Shown here: in pieces, positions 46,644 to 58,311 of the stretch | Layout of the letters: the number at the start of each line of letters is the position of its first letter | How positions within the stretch are numbered: position 1 is the first letter of the stretch | Source of the DNA: Pagrus major | Taxonomy: Eukaryota > Chordata > Actinopteri > Spariformes > Sparidae | Assembly (NCBI RefSeq): GCF_040436345.1 | Contig: NC_133220.1 | Span: 10,857,664 to 10,921,663 of the forward strand | Length of the DNA: 64,000 nt | Reading direction: 5' to 3' | Made by a program: the position numbers and the translations under genes | Notes under the pieces: model-generated | Seen by the model: the letters and a program-made list of their open reading frames with translations, nothing else | The model's database searches: none | What the model was told of the DNA's origin: nothing

Positions 46644-49600
46644 ATGTCAGACACAGAAGGAGGCGCAAACGAGTGAGTAAATGAATCATTTTAGCAGGAA
46701 GGAAAGTGATGATGACAAAGTGATGGAATCAATTATAACAAACACAATTTTTTGGTGTGTTTTCTTCTTCTTTCAGGGGGCCACGTAAGTCAGTTTGTCA
46801 GTTCACAGACTAGGCTGCAGATTCAGACAGCTGCTTGTTGTCAGTAAGAAATTCTGACTGGCTGGATGCTACACAGCTGCTTCATGTGACTAAAATGCGT
46901 TAGTACTGTGATTCTGCTGCGTGTACAACCCGGGCGCCAGAATAAATGTTAGCTAAGTACCTTTTTTTTGCAAAACCACGGATAAGTTCAAACTGAACGT
47001 CTCTTTATGTTGCAACTTTGCATTTGTTTAGGTTGAATTTCTCTCGTGTCAGAACGCTGTGCTAATGTTCTGGTTTGGTCGAGGAAAACATTTTGGTCAC
47101 CACAAAAGCGTAGGGAAAATGTCTGCAGGTCTCCTTAAAAAATACCTGCTTTTCACGGCACAAAAACGGCTGGAAATATCCCCAGATCTCTTCAAAATAT
47201 CCAGTCGTATGCCTCGAACTGTGGTTGGTTTGGGCGTATCTGTGGTTTGCAGAAAGTCACCTGCTAACATCATATCCCAGCGACTGGGCTGTGCACGTAT
47301 CAGAAATGCATTTATGTCCAAGCCCATGTTTTAATATACTTGTCATTGTATACATTGCCTCGGCCAACCTCTGCTCTTCACCTCTCTCTGTGTGTACGCT
47401 GTGAAGAAGACGAGGATATTGTTGGTATGTACGTTAATACAAACAATATCTATGAGAACAGTGTCAATCTCTGCTTGTAACTTCGCCGCCACTTTGTTAC
47501 CTGCTTTACACACTTGAGCCTTGCACTTAAACATTCTTAGTCACTTAACACACTGCATCTGCTAAGCCGCTGGCTTCACCACACAGCATACTGTATTTTT
47601 GGTGCCACTGTATAGAGGCGACAGCTGCCCTTGATCTCCTCTGCAGGATTGACCTTTGTCCTCGCAGTCAGTCGAGATAGTTCTTGTACGCACATCCCGG
47701 TGGATTGTCCTTTCAATTCGAATGGTGCAATGGGTCGCCATCACGGAGATAAAGGGTCGTACCTCTATTTCTGTCGTCTTTGTGACGCCGTCCATGCGGG
47801 CTACTCTACAGCCCTGCTGTCCCCGAGACTAAGCGGCACCTGTCTCCCTCTATGTGGAGTCGAGTCGCTGTTAGAGAGCAATGTAGGTCAGCTTGTGTTC
47901 TCAATAGAGGACCTTGGGGAAGATAGCCGCACAAGCACAATAGCCACGTTCATTTTTGTGCCTGTTAGAGGTCCTCTAAATGCAGGTTGACTTACCTTCT
48001 TTGCAGGGGAAACAGGTTGAGTTACCCTCTGTGGCTGAAGGGACTTTGACTAAAGGCTCTGTGTCACCTTTTTCCCACAGAGGCCCGATGAGGAGAGTAA
48101 ATGTTGGGAACAGAAAACACAAGTAGTTTGCAAATAGTGCAAAAGATGAATGCAACAGTGGGAAAGCTGTTACTATTGTTAACTATTTTTTTTATTATCT
48201 TTACAGCTACTGTCATACTGAGTGTCATTAAAAAAAACTACATATCCTCCATTACTAATAACTGCATATTTAGTGAATCAGTAGATAAAATATTCCCAAT
48301 TTAAGGTTTTAGACGGAAATTGGTTTTGAAGGCACATCCAAAAATACACATATAGAAATAATATTGACCTATATGCTGTGTGTTGCTAACTCTACATGCT
48401 TGCTTTGCACAGAAGAGGAGATGGAGGAGGAGGAAGAGGAAGAGGTGGAAGAGGTAGTTGAGGAGGAGGAGGAGGAGGAAGGTAGTACCGCTTATGCTAA
48501 TATGTGTTTGCATGCCAGCAACAAATAGACATGACTTTAATCTTAACACACTGATCTCAACCACGCATGACTAGTGTAATCATTATTAGTGTACGCGTAA
48601 GAAACATATCATCACTGTCAAAGGGATGACGATGAGTTTTTCAGATGATCCAGTGGGTTTTTTAATGGTTCATTTAGCTTAACACTTGATGATATATAAG
48701 TTAGGTAATATAATATAAAACTATCTCAAATGTACCTGTATACCTGCTGAAAATGCAGGTATACAGTATCTAAGAGTATCTCAGGATCTCTGCCTCTCTG
48801 TGACAAAGAGAAATGTGGCCTTTCTCTGTTTCTAATGTAATTTATCTCAATACTGCTTAAGAGATTAACCATACATGAATAGGTGATGACAACATGAGCA
48901 AAACATTTACTATGATGGACAGTCGAACAAGTTTACTCTCCGATACTGAGCAGCGACTCAGGCCTGCATACTTTTCTGGCTCCAGTCTGTCAGCATTGAC
49001 AGGAAGATGGTCAGCTATGTGGCCTCAGTCAGCTGCTACGTGTGTGAGGTCGTTCCAGCTCCATCATTATTGACGGCTATTCTCTGTCCTCAATTTAGAG
49101 ACTAACCAGAGGGCAAATGTGTGTCAGTCAACAATGACACTTGATTTACACGACCTGCTGACCGAGAAAGCCTGAAAAAACATGCCTTCACTGGAAAGTG
49201 TTCACATACTTTAATGTAAAAAAAACCCAACATCATTTTTCTCATATAGTCCACCGCTGCAGTACCTCTATTCACCCTCTGTTTAGTACCTGTCTCTTTA
49301 AGATCCCTTCTCTGAAAAAGCTGCCCTGATTGGTCAGCTCACACAGGCCAGAGCAGGAACCGCCCACAATGTTTACAAAATCAGTTCCGCGGTTGTTTTT
49401 TCGCTGAGGGCCCTGACTGTAGAGACATGTACGCATTTCTCCAAGCATACTGTGATAATTTCACAGTATTTATAAACCACCTACACATGCTTTGAAATCA
49501 AAAAAGATATGGAGATCTAATATTCTGCAGTATGGGACCTTTAAAATTATAAACACATTCGCATAAACAAAATTGACCTTGAAGATTTTTGCTTTTTGGA

Positions 49601-52600
49601 CTTTGTGAAGTGTTCATCTTCTTGGAAATCACCTGTAACCCAGTTCAGTTTCCTCATTCTCTACATGTCAGCATGAGCCCTCTGCACCTTCTCCATATCA
49701 CTCAATGTTGACTTTTCACTGACCCTTTTGTCTTTCAGCAGATGCTGAAGAGGAAAATGATGGAGGTATGGACAGGTTATTTATGACAGTACAGAGGCTG
49801 TGTTCGTCACAGAGGAAAAATTTTATTATTTTTGAATGAGTCACCCAATAAACTAAGGATTGTGCTTTGCTTTTCCTTTTTATGGATTCATAGAAGATGC
49901 AAAGCCCAAGTCAAAGTAAGAACAAAGTTTGAAACACTTTTCTCAATGAGAGGCGGACTAATATGTAAAGATTACAATTTTTCCATCTTCCTCAGGCCTG
50001 GGTTTATGCCATGCTTGGCAGCTCCCAAAATCCCAGAGGGAGAAAGAGTGGACTTTGACGTGAGTACATCTCAGGACTTATCAAAGTGACGCCTGAAAAC
50101 TGTTGTTTGGAACGGTCATTGGTTAACATTTCAGCTCAAAGGTCAACTTCTTTCTCTAATTTCAGGATATCCATCGTAAGCGAATGGAAAAGGACCTGCT
50201 GGAGCTCCACACTCTGATTGAAGCTCACTTTGAGAAGCGTAAGAAGGAGGAAGAAGAGCTCATCAGCCTCACACAGCGCATTGTACGTTGATACCTCGCT
50301 CTTCTGCACATCCTGTGTTTAGTCTTCAGTATTATATATTTGTATAATTGACATTTTGAGTTTACAGGACTTGTTTGTGTCTTTTCTTTTCCTTCTTCTT
50401 CAGGAGAAACGCAGGTCAGAGAGAGCAGAGCAGGTGAAGATCAGGGCCGAGAAAGAAAGAGAGCGGCTGCTCAAAGCAGCTGTACGTATACAAAAACACT
50501 TACACAGTGATGCAATGTAACATTTACTCAGTTACTTCACACATATTGTGCTTTTTACACACAACTTTTAATTGAGAACTTGAGCTGGTAGTTATCTTGC
50601 AGATTACTGCATCAGTGCCATGGTATTGCATTTTTACATTAATTAATTTTATTGGCCATCACATAAAAAAAAACACTGAAAAATAGAAGAAAAATTGTGA
50701 ATACCGGATCCAATAATCTGTAGAACCATTGTGAATAAATACATGTAAATATATTAATAATTTAACTTTTACTTATGATACTTAAGTGCGTTTAATTTCT
50801 GATACTTAAAGACTTTTACTTTTACTTTTACTACTAAGTATTATTCATACGGTTTTCTTTAACTTCTACCACAGTAAGATTTTGGACAATGTGTTTACTT
50901 TTACTCAAGTATGACTTTTGGGTACTTTTTTTTTTTTTTACGACAACACAATTACAGATAAAAACATTGAGACAAACCAGCCTGAAAAGTGTCCAGGAAG
51001 CTGTCAGCCCCAGGAACATTTTTAGAAACTGGCCATCTGGTTGTCCATCCCCAAGCCAATTCCACCTGCCAATCACACTAAGATTCAGTAAACACAGCTC
51101 CGACAAAAGCTTCTCTCAGCGTGACCAGGCTTTTGTCACTAATGAAAGGCATTGCAGATGAATCATTCCAGACATCATCTTTTTTTTTAACCAGGAGGAG
51201 AAAGCCAGAAGAGAAGACGAAGAGGCAAAGAAGAAAGCAGACGATGATGCCAGGAAGAAGATGATTCTGTCCAACTTGAGTTTCACTGGATACAAGGTGA
51301 AGATTTCCTCTCGATTTCTTTTGAATGCCATAGACCGATAAGAGGCACACGGCATACTGTATGAAGCACGTCAGCACACATGCCTTTCTCCCTGACATGC
51401 AGACACAGACTGGGCCCAAGAGACAAACAGAAAGAGAAAAGAAGAAGAAGATCCTCAGTGATCGACGCAAAGATCTAAATGTTGATCAGATGAGAGAGGA
51501 CTCACTCAGGTAAAATAAAAACACAGTAGCAAAGACTTCCCTGCTATCTCAATTCATTCCATACTCTATGATCAATTCAGGATAAAATGAGCCAACCAAC
51601 TGACATTATTCATCATGTGCGCACTATAAAATACTCTCACTTACTTGTCCGTGTGCTACAGGGAAAAGGCAAAGGAGCTGTGGGACTGGATACGCCAGCT
51701 GGAGGCAGAGAAATATGAACTTCAGTATAAGCACTCGAAGCAGAAGTATGAGGTACGACACCATGCGGAAGTTCTCCTATTGTCATCATAAATGTTTGTG
51801 GCCTTCATCACAGACATGTACCTCGAGCAAACAGATTCTAGGATGGGGGCCAAACTATAAACAGAATATGTCAGAGAGATTTATGAGAACATTTCTTATT
51901 ACACAGAGCCAACACAAAATATCTGTCTACCAACTTCTCATTAATCGCAGGTGGAGCACAGCCAAACAATCACTGTGTGCTTTGGAAATAGCTGAAATGA
52001 TAGAAATGAGGGTTGGGAGATTAATTATCAATATAATTTACTGCTATACTGCCATTCAAAGGCAGTAATCACAGAAACAGGGAGGAGAAGAAAAGACTTA
52101 AGACTAGCAAAAATGCAAAAAAGCAAAAAAAATTTAAATTAATTAATTATAACACCATCAAACTCTTACACATCTCACTGCATTTCTAAAATGTAAGGTC
52201 ATTATACTACATACATTTAGCTCCAGCTAACATTAGTTCTGGCTATCCAGCTAGCTTTAACTGTAACAGAAGTTTAAGGGTCAGGGGTCAGGACTATTAA
52301 CGCTAACGTCTGTCCCTGACGTGCTGAATGAGTGATCAAATGCGTCCTCGGGCAGGTTTCCACCTACTTTTGCTAAATATTAAAACAAATGTCAAAAACT
52401 CTAGCTCAGTTTTACCAAGTATTTAAACTAGTAGATGTTGGATGAAGTTTCATAGTCCACTAAACATTTCTGGAGCTCCACAGCAAAACAGCGTTGCAGC
52501 ATTCAAACAACTGAAGTGCACCTAGAAGGGAGCTTTCATGCAGCTCATCAGGCGTAATCCAAGTCTCCTGAAGCCCAGAGATCCCAAATTGATTTTAAAA

Positions 52601-55600
52601 GATTAGCAGCTGCAGTGAGGATCTTTTCAAATCAATTTGGGATCTCGAGGCTCCTGGAGACTTGGATTATGCCAGATGTAGCTGTATGGAGTCTGGGTTT
52701 CTTGGTTGTTTTTTCATTTTCAAACAAGTCCCCATTTGCTTCAGTTGTTGAGGAGAATTCTGCTCCCAAAGGATTTCATAAGACTACGGGCCCTCCACTG
52801 GGTTGCAGGACCCCTGGAAGTGCTGTTCTTATGCTATTATGAGGAGTGAAAAATGTTTTCAGATCATTATCGGACTATGGCGCAGCAAATTAGACTTTCG
52901 CAGGCTGCCAGAGTCTAGTTATTTCATGGGAAACACTGCTGCAATGTTGTTTTGCTGTGAAGCTCCAGAAATGTTTTGTGGACTACAAAACTTCCCCCGG
53001 CTTCTTATCAACAAGGTGGTGAGTAGATAATGACTGAATTTTCATTTTTGGGTGTGACTCCTTTAATCACATCTTTTCCACAGGTCACCGTGCTGAGGAA
53101 CCGGGTCAGTGATCATCAAAAAATGTAAGTCTATTGAGTTATGGATTCTCATATGACAGTGCACATATTGCAGTAGTGTAGTTCTGCATTAAACTGAAGC
53201 ACCATTTCCTTAAGTGTGACATAATATCACTTCTGTGTAGCATGTATAACTTATTTTCATAAACTATATAACAGGTATTAATATACAATCAGATATTAAA
53301 AGGTAGAAAGTAACATTCAAGTAAAGAATAATCAATAATTCTCTGCTCAGACTCATAAGTCCGCCCTGATATTCACCTAGTGACCTCCTCATGTGTCCAC
53401 CTCCTCCTATTTCAACCTCCCCTCCGCCGCTCTCACCACACTGCTCTCCATTTGTTTGAGGCGGCGTCAGTAACAGCTGTTTGTGCCAGCTGCCTGACAG
53501 CAGGACTGAAAGTTTTGCCCGAGTACGCCCAGCCAAACAGGACGGGGAAAACAAAAAGGGGTGAGCACATGAGAGGTGTTTTAACAAAGGGCAGGAGGGG
53601 GAATTTGAACAACATGCATGCACTCAGTCTCAAAGAAGAGGTGGGCTGTGATGCAGGTGCAGACAGAACTCATAACTGCTGTGTGAAATCATCCGCGTTA
53701 ATGTAGCTCTCTATGACACAGTGACCATCCCTGCTGCCATCTCAATCATGTGAATCATTCCTCCCGGCTGTTCTGCCTTTGGCTTTGCACACCAGGAATA
53801 TTATACAACCCTGATTCCAAAAAAGTTGTAAAAGAAGTTGTAAAAATGCAATCTTTTGCAAAACGGACTGTGAACCTTGCCCAATGCCTGCTTGTGAACG
53901 ACTGAGCCTTTCGAGGATGTCCCTTTTATAAAGTTGATGAGGCAAAATATTAAATATCTTGTCTTTGTACTGTTTTCATTCAAGTTTACACCAAAGAAGA
54001 GTTCAAAAATTACTGTTTTATTTACACAGCATCCAAACTTTTTCAGAATCGGGATTTTAATACTACCACTGATCATTTCCCACAAGTATCCCTTTGAAAT
54101 AGGGCCTTGATTTATATATGTTCTAAATTCCAGATTAAACAACTGATAGCACTTTATCGTTAAACATGCACATTATTAATGTATTCATGGGGAAGCTGCC
54201 GGGGTCTGGTAAATTGGTAGCAACAGTGGATAAAGATAGCAGTAGCTTAAACTATTTGGTTGCAAATCCCCCTCTAAAGACGGACAGCTATGAAAAGCTC
54301 TCAATAGCGACAGTATCTGAGGCCAGCAGCAGCTTTCTGTTGAGCCAGCAGATGTTTACTGTCTCTCAAAGCTTACCTTTTTCTTTCTGGTTGTGGTTTG
54401 GCGTAGTAGGTGGTGGTAATGCAACATTACACTGGTTGCCGCACTTCATAAAACATAATGAAGAAGTTACCAAAATACTAACCACAGAGTGCCATAAAAA
54501 ATCATGTTGGAGGAAATGATAGACGAGAGCCACACAGCAATACTGCGATAATATCAGTAACTCTTTTAACCACGATAATCGTGTGGGGAAAATTTGATAT
54601 CTTGACAGCCGTCGGTCCACTGCTGCAGAAAGATGAACTGCGTTGGGACCAGACTTCACGATGACTTGATGAGACCAAAAAAATCTCCCCCCCCCCAAAA
54701 AAACATGTGAAACATAAATTAACAGAATATGATACTTTGCCCAATCATTTTTTGAGTTAAACTCAATTAATCAATCAGTAAAAACAGTACAAAGACAAAC
54801 CATTTAATGTTTTACCTCATCAACTTCATTGAGTTTTTGTAAATACATGCCTATTCTAGATTTGATGGCTGCAGCAACTTTCAAACAAGTTAGGACAGGG
54901 TCAACAAAACGCTGAGAAAGTTGTGGCATGCTCCATAAACACCTGTGTGGAACATTCCACAGGTGAACAGGTTAATAACAGGTGATGGTGTCATGATTGG
55001 GTATGAAAGGGGCGTCATCAAAAGCCTCAGTCGTACACAAGCAAGGATGGGGCGAGGTTCACCACTTTGTGAAACACATGATTGTTTGAAGGATATTACT
55101 ACATGGGCACACGTGAAACTGATGTCAGTAAGACGGCCGCGTCCAAACTTTTTTGGAAACGAAAAAAAAGCTTCATGATGCCCGATCAAACAGATTCTGG
55201 TGTGCAAGAAAACACCTTGAGTTTGAGTATAAACTGCTTCAAATAAAGGTTAAAGACCTTAAATCCCAGTGTTAACACCCTTCGTGGTTACAAACAATAG
55301 TGAGCTGTGTCCGGTTTGTCTTTTCTTTGACGAGAATTTCCCTAAAATAATTTAAATTTCAAACGCAGTCACAGAAGAGTGACTTATTTGCATCGGTAGC
55401 ATAAATGAGTTCTGAGGTTCAACCTTTGGAAGCAAAAGATAGATAAGATCATGAGCCACAAAGCTCAAAATAAAGGGTTCAACACATTTCCCATGGAGGA
55501 GAATATTCCATGTTGCACTACGCATTACAGATTAGGTAGATTTGTGTGCTGGTGTATGTGACGATCTGCTGACTCTCACTTTATTCTCAGCTCAAAGGGT

Positions 55601-55630
55601 GGCAGAAGCAAGCGTGGCCTGAGGAAGTAA
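46644..55630 (+). CDS. tnnt2: Troponin T, cardiac type (tnnt2 family)
   Basis: Fourteen coding exons are 46644-46672, 46787-46794 (8 nt), 47407-47424, 48413-48481, 49739-49765, 49894-49915, 49996-50059, 50166-50282, 50404-50481, 51195-51296, 51403-51509, 51662-51752, 53084-53124 and 55591-55630. They give 813 nt, or 270 residues plus TAA, in phase throughout. Residues 1-55 are extremely acidic. Residues about 61-118 hold [19 protein letters not shown] and [22 protein letters not shown] (the tropomyosin-binding block). Residues 119-257 are the charged helices that pair with troponin I and C ([20 protein letters not shown]). The end [13 protein letters not shown] lacks the usual GRWK. Troponin T anchors the complex on tropomyosin. 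Microexons at 46787 and 47407 are the least certain part: the latter could start at 47410. Assignment to tnnt2 rests on sequence and the adjacent pkp1; the paralogue is unresolved. Confidence 0.93.
49205..49545 (-). repeat. Dispersed repeat in tnnt2 intron 4
   Basis: Its reverse complement shares CTTAAAGAGACAGGTACTAAA, GGTGAATAGAGGTACTGCAGC and GAGAAAAATGATG with the tnni1 intron element at 38655-38830. The right end finishes TATGGGACCTTTAAA, typical of a TTTAAA-type element end. It contains no coding frame. Confidence 0.6.
50500..50930. repeat. 'tactcaagta' family repeat in tnnt2 intron
   Basis: It carries ACTTTTACTTTTACTACTAAG, TTTACTTTTACTCAAGTATG and GATACTTAAGTGCG, wording shared with the copies in csrp1 and downstream of tnni1. 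It is strongly diverged. Confidence 0.5.
52430..53065. mobile_element. Fold-back element, copy 2, in tnnt2 intron immediately before exon 13
   Basis: Two long arms are inverted copies. The left arm (about 52430-52620) has AGTTTCATAGTCCACTAAAC, TTTCTGGAGCTCCACAGCAA and CGTAATCCAAGTCTCC. The right arm (about 52600-53065) has GGAGACTTGGATTATGCC, TGCTGTGAAGCTCCAGAAAT and TTTGTGGACTACAAAACTT. Near the centre, CCAAATTGATTTTAAAAGA and TCTTTTCAAATCAATTTGG also pair. The outer right end (AGTAGATAATGACTGAATTT) matches the outer end of copy 1. No transposase is present. Confidence 0.8.
53805..54060. mobile_element. Short Tc1/mariner-derived element in the last tnnt2 intron
   Basis: The left end ACCCTGATTCCAAAAAAGTT and the reverse complement of the right end (ATCCCGATTCTGAAAAAGTT) form terminal inverted repeats around about 250 bp. 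The ends and the internal ATATTAAATATCTTGTCTTTGTA-like stretch resemble a teleost mariner-type family that I recall but cannot check here. The transposase region is absent. Confidence 0.7.
54703..55165. mobile_element. Second, longer Tc1/mariner-derived remnant in the last tnnt2 intron
   Basis: Recognisable family blocks are ACAGTACAAAGACAAACCAT, TGGAACATTCCACAGGTGAA, CATGATTGGGTATGAAAGG, GCAAGGATGGGGCGAGGTTC and CACCACTTTGTG, then the end GTCCAAACTTTTTTGGAAAC. Most of the transposase-coding middle is deleted. It is an inactive, internally deleted copy. Confidence 0.75.
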
Positions 55631-55895
55631 CATCCGTCACCAACACTGCCAACATGACTTTCATGAAATTATTGGGCAACATAAACCGCATATTAATTTT
55701 TTTTCGAGTACTTGAACATGCAAGGACAAATTACAGCTCAACTGCCAGAGTGTAGTCGACAGTCTCTGACTGCAGACTGATCGGGCGGTGTGTTGCAGCT
55801 TATGGTTAATTAACAGGGATTTGTGTCTGTAAGGATAAAAGTCACATGATAAATAATGTAATCCTGAACTGTATACAAATCCACTCAATCTGTGC

Positions 55896-55901
55896 ATTAA
55901 A
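55896..55901 (+). promoter_or_regulatory. tnnt2: Probable tnnt2 polyadenylation signal (ATTAAA)
   Basis: The common ATTAAA variant lies 266 bases after the stop codon and is followed by GTTCTTGTGTGTATTTTTTTG, a GT/T-rich downstream element. No canonical AATAAA occurs earlier after the stop. Confidence 0.5.
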
Positions 55902-55919
55902 AGTGAAGTTGAAACTAAT

Positions 55920-58311
55920 GAAGTGGTTCTTGTGTGTATTTTTTTGGCTTGTAATCATTAGTTAATGAATCAGAAATCGTGTCCGCTCTCTCTTCAGTTT
56001 TTGCTTCCTTCACTTGTGGGAACTTGCACAAAATTTATGAGTTATAATTAAACGCCACACCTTTTGTAATTAGGTTAAATGTTGGTGTGTGGTTCCCTTC
56101 TGCTAACCAGTTATTGTGATCCACAGTTTCGCTTCAGTTTACTTTGGCTCTCTGTGGTTTCTTACATTTAGGCATCCAGGTAGGCTTTTTGTGTGGCGAT
56201 GGTATTACCAGTTTTCTCATCAGTGTACTCATATGACCTCATAAATCTATCAGTGCAAAATTAAATCATATGGAAAGAGATCAGCGGTGCCAGGAGCCTC
56301 ATAAATCTAAATAAAAGCAGTGTTCTCTTGTGGCTGTTGGGTGGATTACATGGTTCGAACTGCAGAGGACCAAAGTTTAATTCAGGTCAACAATTACACA
56401 GTGCAGCAACAACAGCTGCAGTGACTTTGAGAGCATGCTCTTAGGCCTCAGAAGAAAAAATTAAAAGGGTGGAGTAAACAGAATTTGAATGATGTGTTGC
56501 TGATCTGCCCGGGAGCATTTCAAATGCCAAAACCTAGAGGGGTGTGACAAGATGCAAGAAAGGTGTGACAAGACTCTTTATGCTTCTCCAGTGACTGTGA
56601 CAAATGAATAACGCTGAGCTGAAATTTTGAGATTTAATGATTGCTCATTAGTTAATAGTCACTGCTGCAGCTCAAAGAGTAGATCTCTATCAGCTTTATT
56701 GACGCTTTCAGGGGGAGATTACAAAAAAAAACCCATTTCAGAATCACACACATGTGCATGAAAACAGATGCATACACCACAAAATAAAGTTGTCTCTACA
56801 AAATGTAAACACACATCACCGCTGAAGACAATGTCAACGTCTTCATGGCAAACAAATCAACTCCAATCATGGAAAATCTCCTCTGATTTCTGTTCATCTT
56901 ACGTGATCAAAATGATTCTTAAAATTGATATATTAAAACAGCAATATCAGTGCAAAATAAAATGTTAACCATTGTGTTATTATTTAATGATGTAAGCTGA
57001 TGGTACCTCATTGAACATTGCAGGCACAGACACAAAATCTATAATAAATGTCCGGTGTGTAGGATTCAGGAGGATCTATTGGCACAATGAAATACAGTGT
57101 TCATAATTATGTTTTCATTAGTGTAACCAAGATTTGTTGTGTTTTTGTTACCTTACAATGATCCTGTTCTAACTACAGAGGGAGCCGGTCTGTCGCTACC
57201 CAATGTGAAGAGAGACTTCAGGGTCCAAAGTATACTGAGCACACAGATCATGAACAACAAACTTTAACTTAATGACTAACGTTTTACACCATACGCGTCT
57301 TCATCAGAGTCAAACAACACAAAGACTCACATCCTCCCCTAATCAGGACCTACCCCAGAGCAGGTTTGGGAAAGGGGGAGGGGCAATCAATTGAATTCAG
57401 AGGATTTACAATTAGATAGGTCCTGATTAGGGGGAGGGTATTGTAGGATGGGTCGGCCTCCATCTCAAAGCATCCGTTTTTGACAAGTTGGGAAACCCAG
57501 AGCATCTTTATTTGACGAGATGGGAATGAGACTTAAAAATATACTTATCTTACAAACAGCACCTTTAAGGGGGTGTGAGTCTTTGTGTTGTTTAACTCTG
57601 ATGAAGACGTACATGGTGTCTAAACGTTAGTCATTAGATAAAAGCTTGTTTTTCCTGATCCGTGTGCTCCGTTATACTTTGGACTCCTGTTCCTGAAGTC
57701 TCTCTTGATGCTAGAGTGCCCTGCTCCGAGAGCACCGGACAGGCCTTCAGCTCTACTACAAGGCTGGCCTACGTAAAATAATTTAATTTTGAACCACAAT
57801 AAGTTCTTTAGACGTCTGTAACTGAAGTTAAAAAGAAAAAGATGTCAAAAAAACTTTCACTCTGGCTCTCCAGTGAATGTCTTTTCAACGTCAGCAAAGA
57901 TGTTGAATGGACATCTTTTTGATATGTTTTTGCTCACTGGGTAGCAACCACCGTGGAGGACAGTGAGATGAGGGGTATTCAGTTGGTTGCCATCTACAAC
58001 CTCATTACTAGATGCCACTAAATCCTGCACACTGGACCTTTAAAACACAGCTATTAAAACTAGAAAAGCAAATAAAAACTGTTTGCTAAATTGTAACCTT
58101 CACCTTTTTCCCTGCAAAGAAAAAGTAACCTTACAGCATATACAGGGCTACAACATGTAAACAAAAAAACATTATATGGATACATGTGTGACAAAACATA
58201 TCTTAGTCCGTGTGAAATGAGGAAGGATGGCCTCGTAGTGTTTTTCGTCCAGCGGATGTGCAGAGGACTTGTGGGTGAGTTACTTCAGGGAACATCATTC
58301 AGACTGTCGTG
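55920..58311. other. Interval between the convergent ends of tnnt2 and pkp1
   Basis: There are no coding exons. The first kilobase is ordinary AT-rich sequence with nothing I can name. About 57049-58044 is an inverted-repeat element, listed separately. The remaining bases up to 58311 are the pkp1 3' UTR. I could not fix its polyadenylation signal. Confidence 0.6.
57049..58044. mobile_element. Roughly 1-kb terminal-inverted-repeat element with a nested internal palindrome
   Basis: The left end TGTCCGGTGTGTAGGATT pairs with the reverse complement of the right end, GGTCCAGTGTGCAGGATT. Inside, about 57210-57340 (AGAGACTTCAGGGTCCAAAG ... GACTAACGTTTTACACC ... CACAAAGACTCACATCC) is an inverted copy of about 57575-57705 (GGGTGTGAGTCTTTGTGTTG ... 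TAAACGTTAGTCATTAGAT ... TGAAGTCTCTCTTG). No coding capacity is present. Nonautonomous, or a nested insertion. Confidence 0.75.

Noticed and set aside
47059-47334. 91-aa frame within tnnt2 intron 2
   Set aside because: No homology I recognise. The troponin T exons on each side splice in phase without it.
47631-47990. 119-aa plus-strand frame inside tnnt2 intron 3
   Set aside because: No recognisable domain, no splice signals placing it in the troponin T message, and tnnt2 phase is already complete without it. It could be a repeat or chance.
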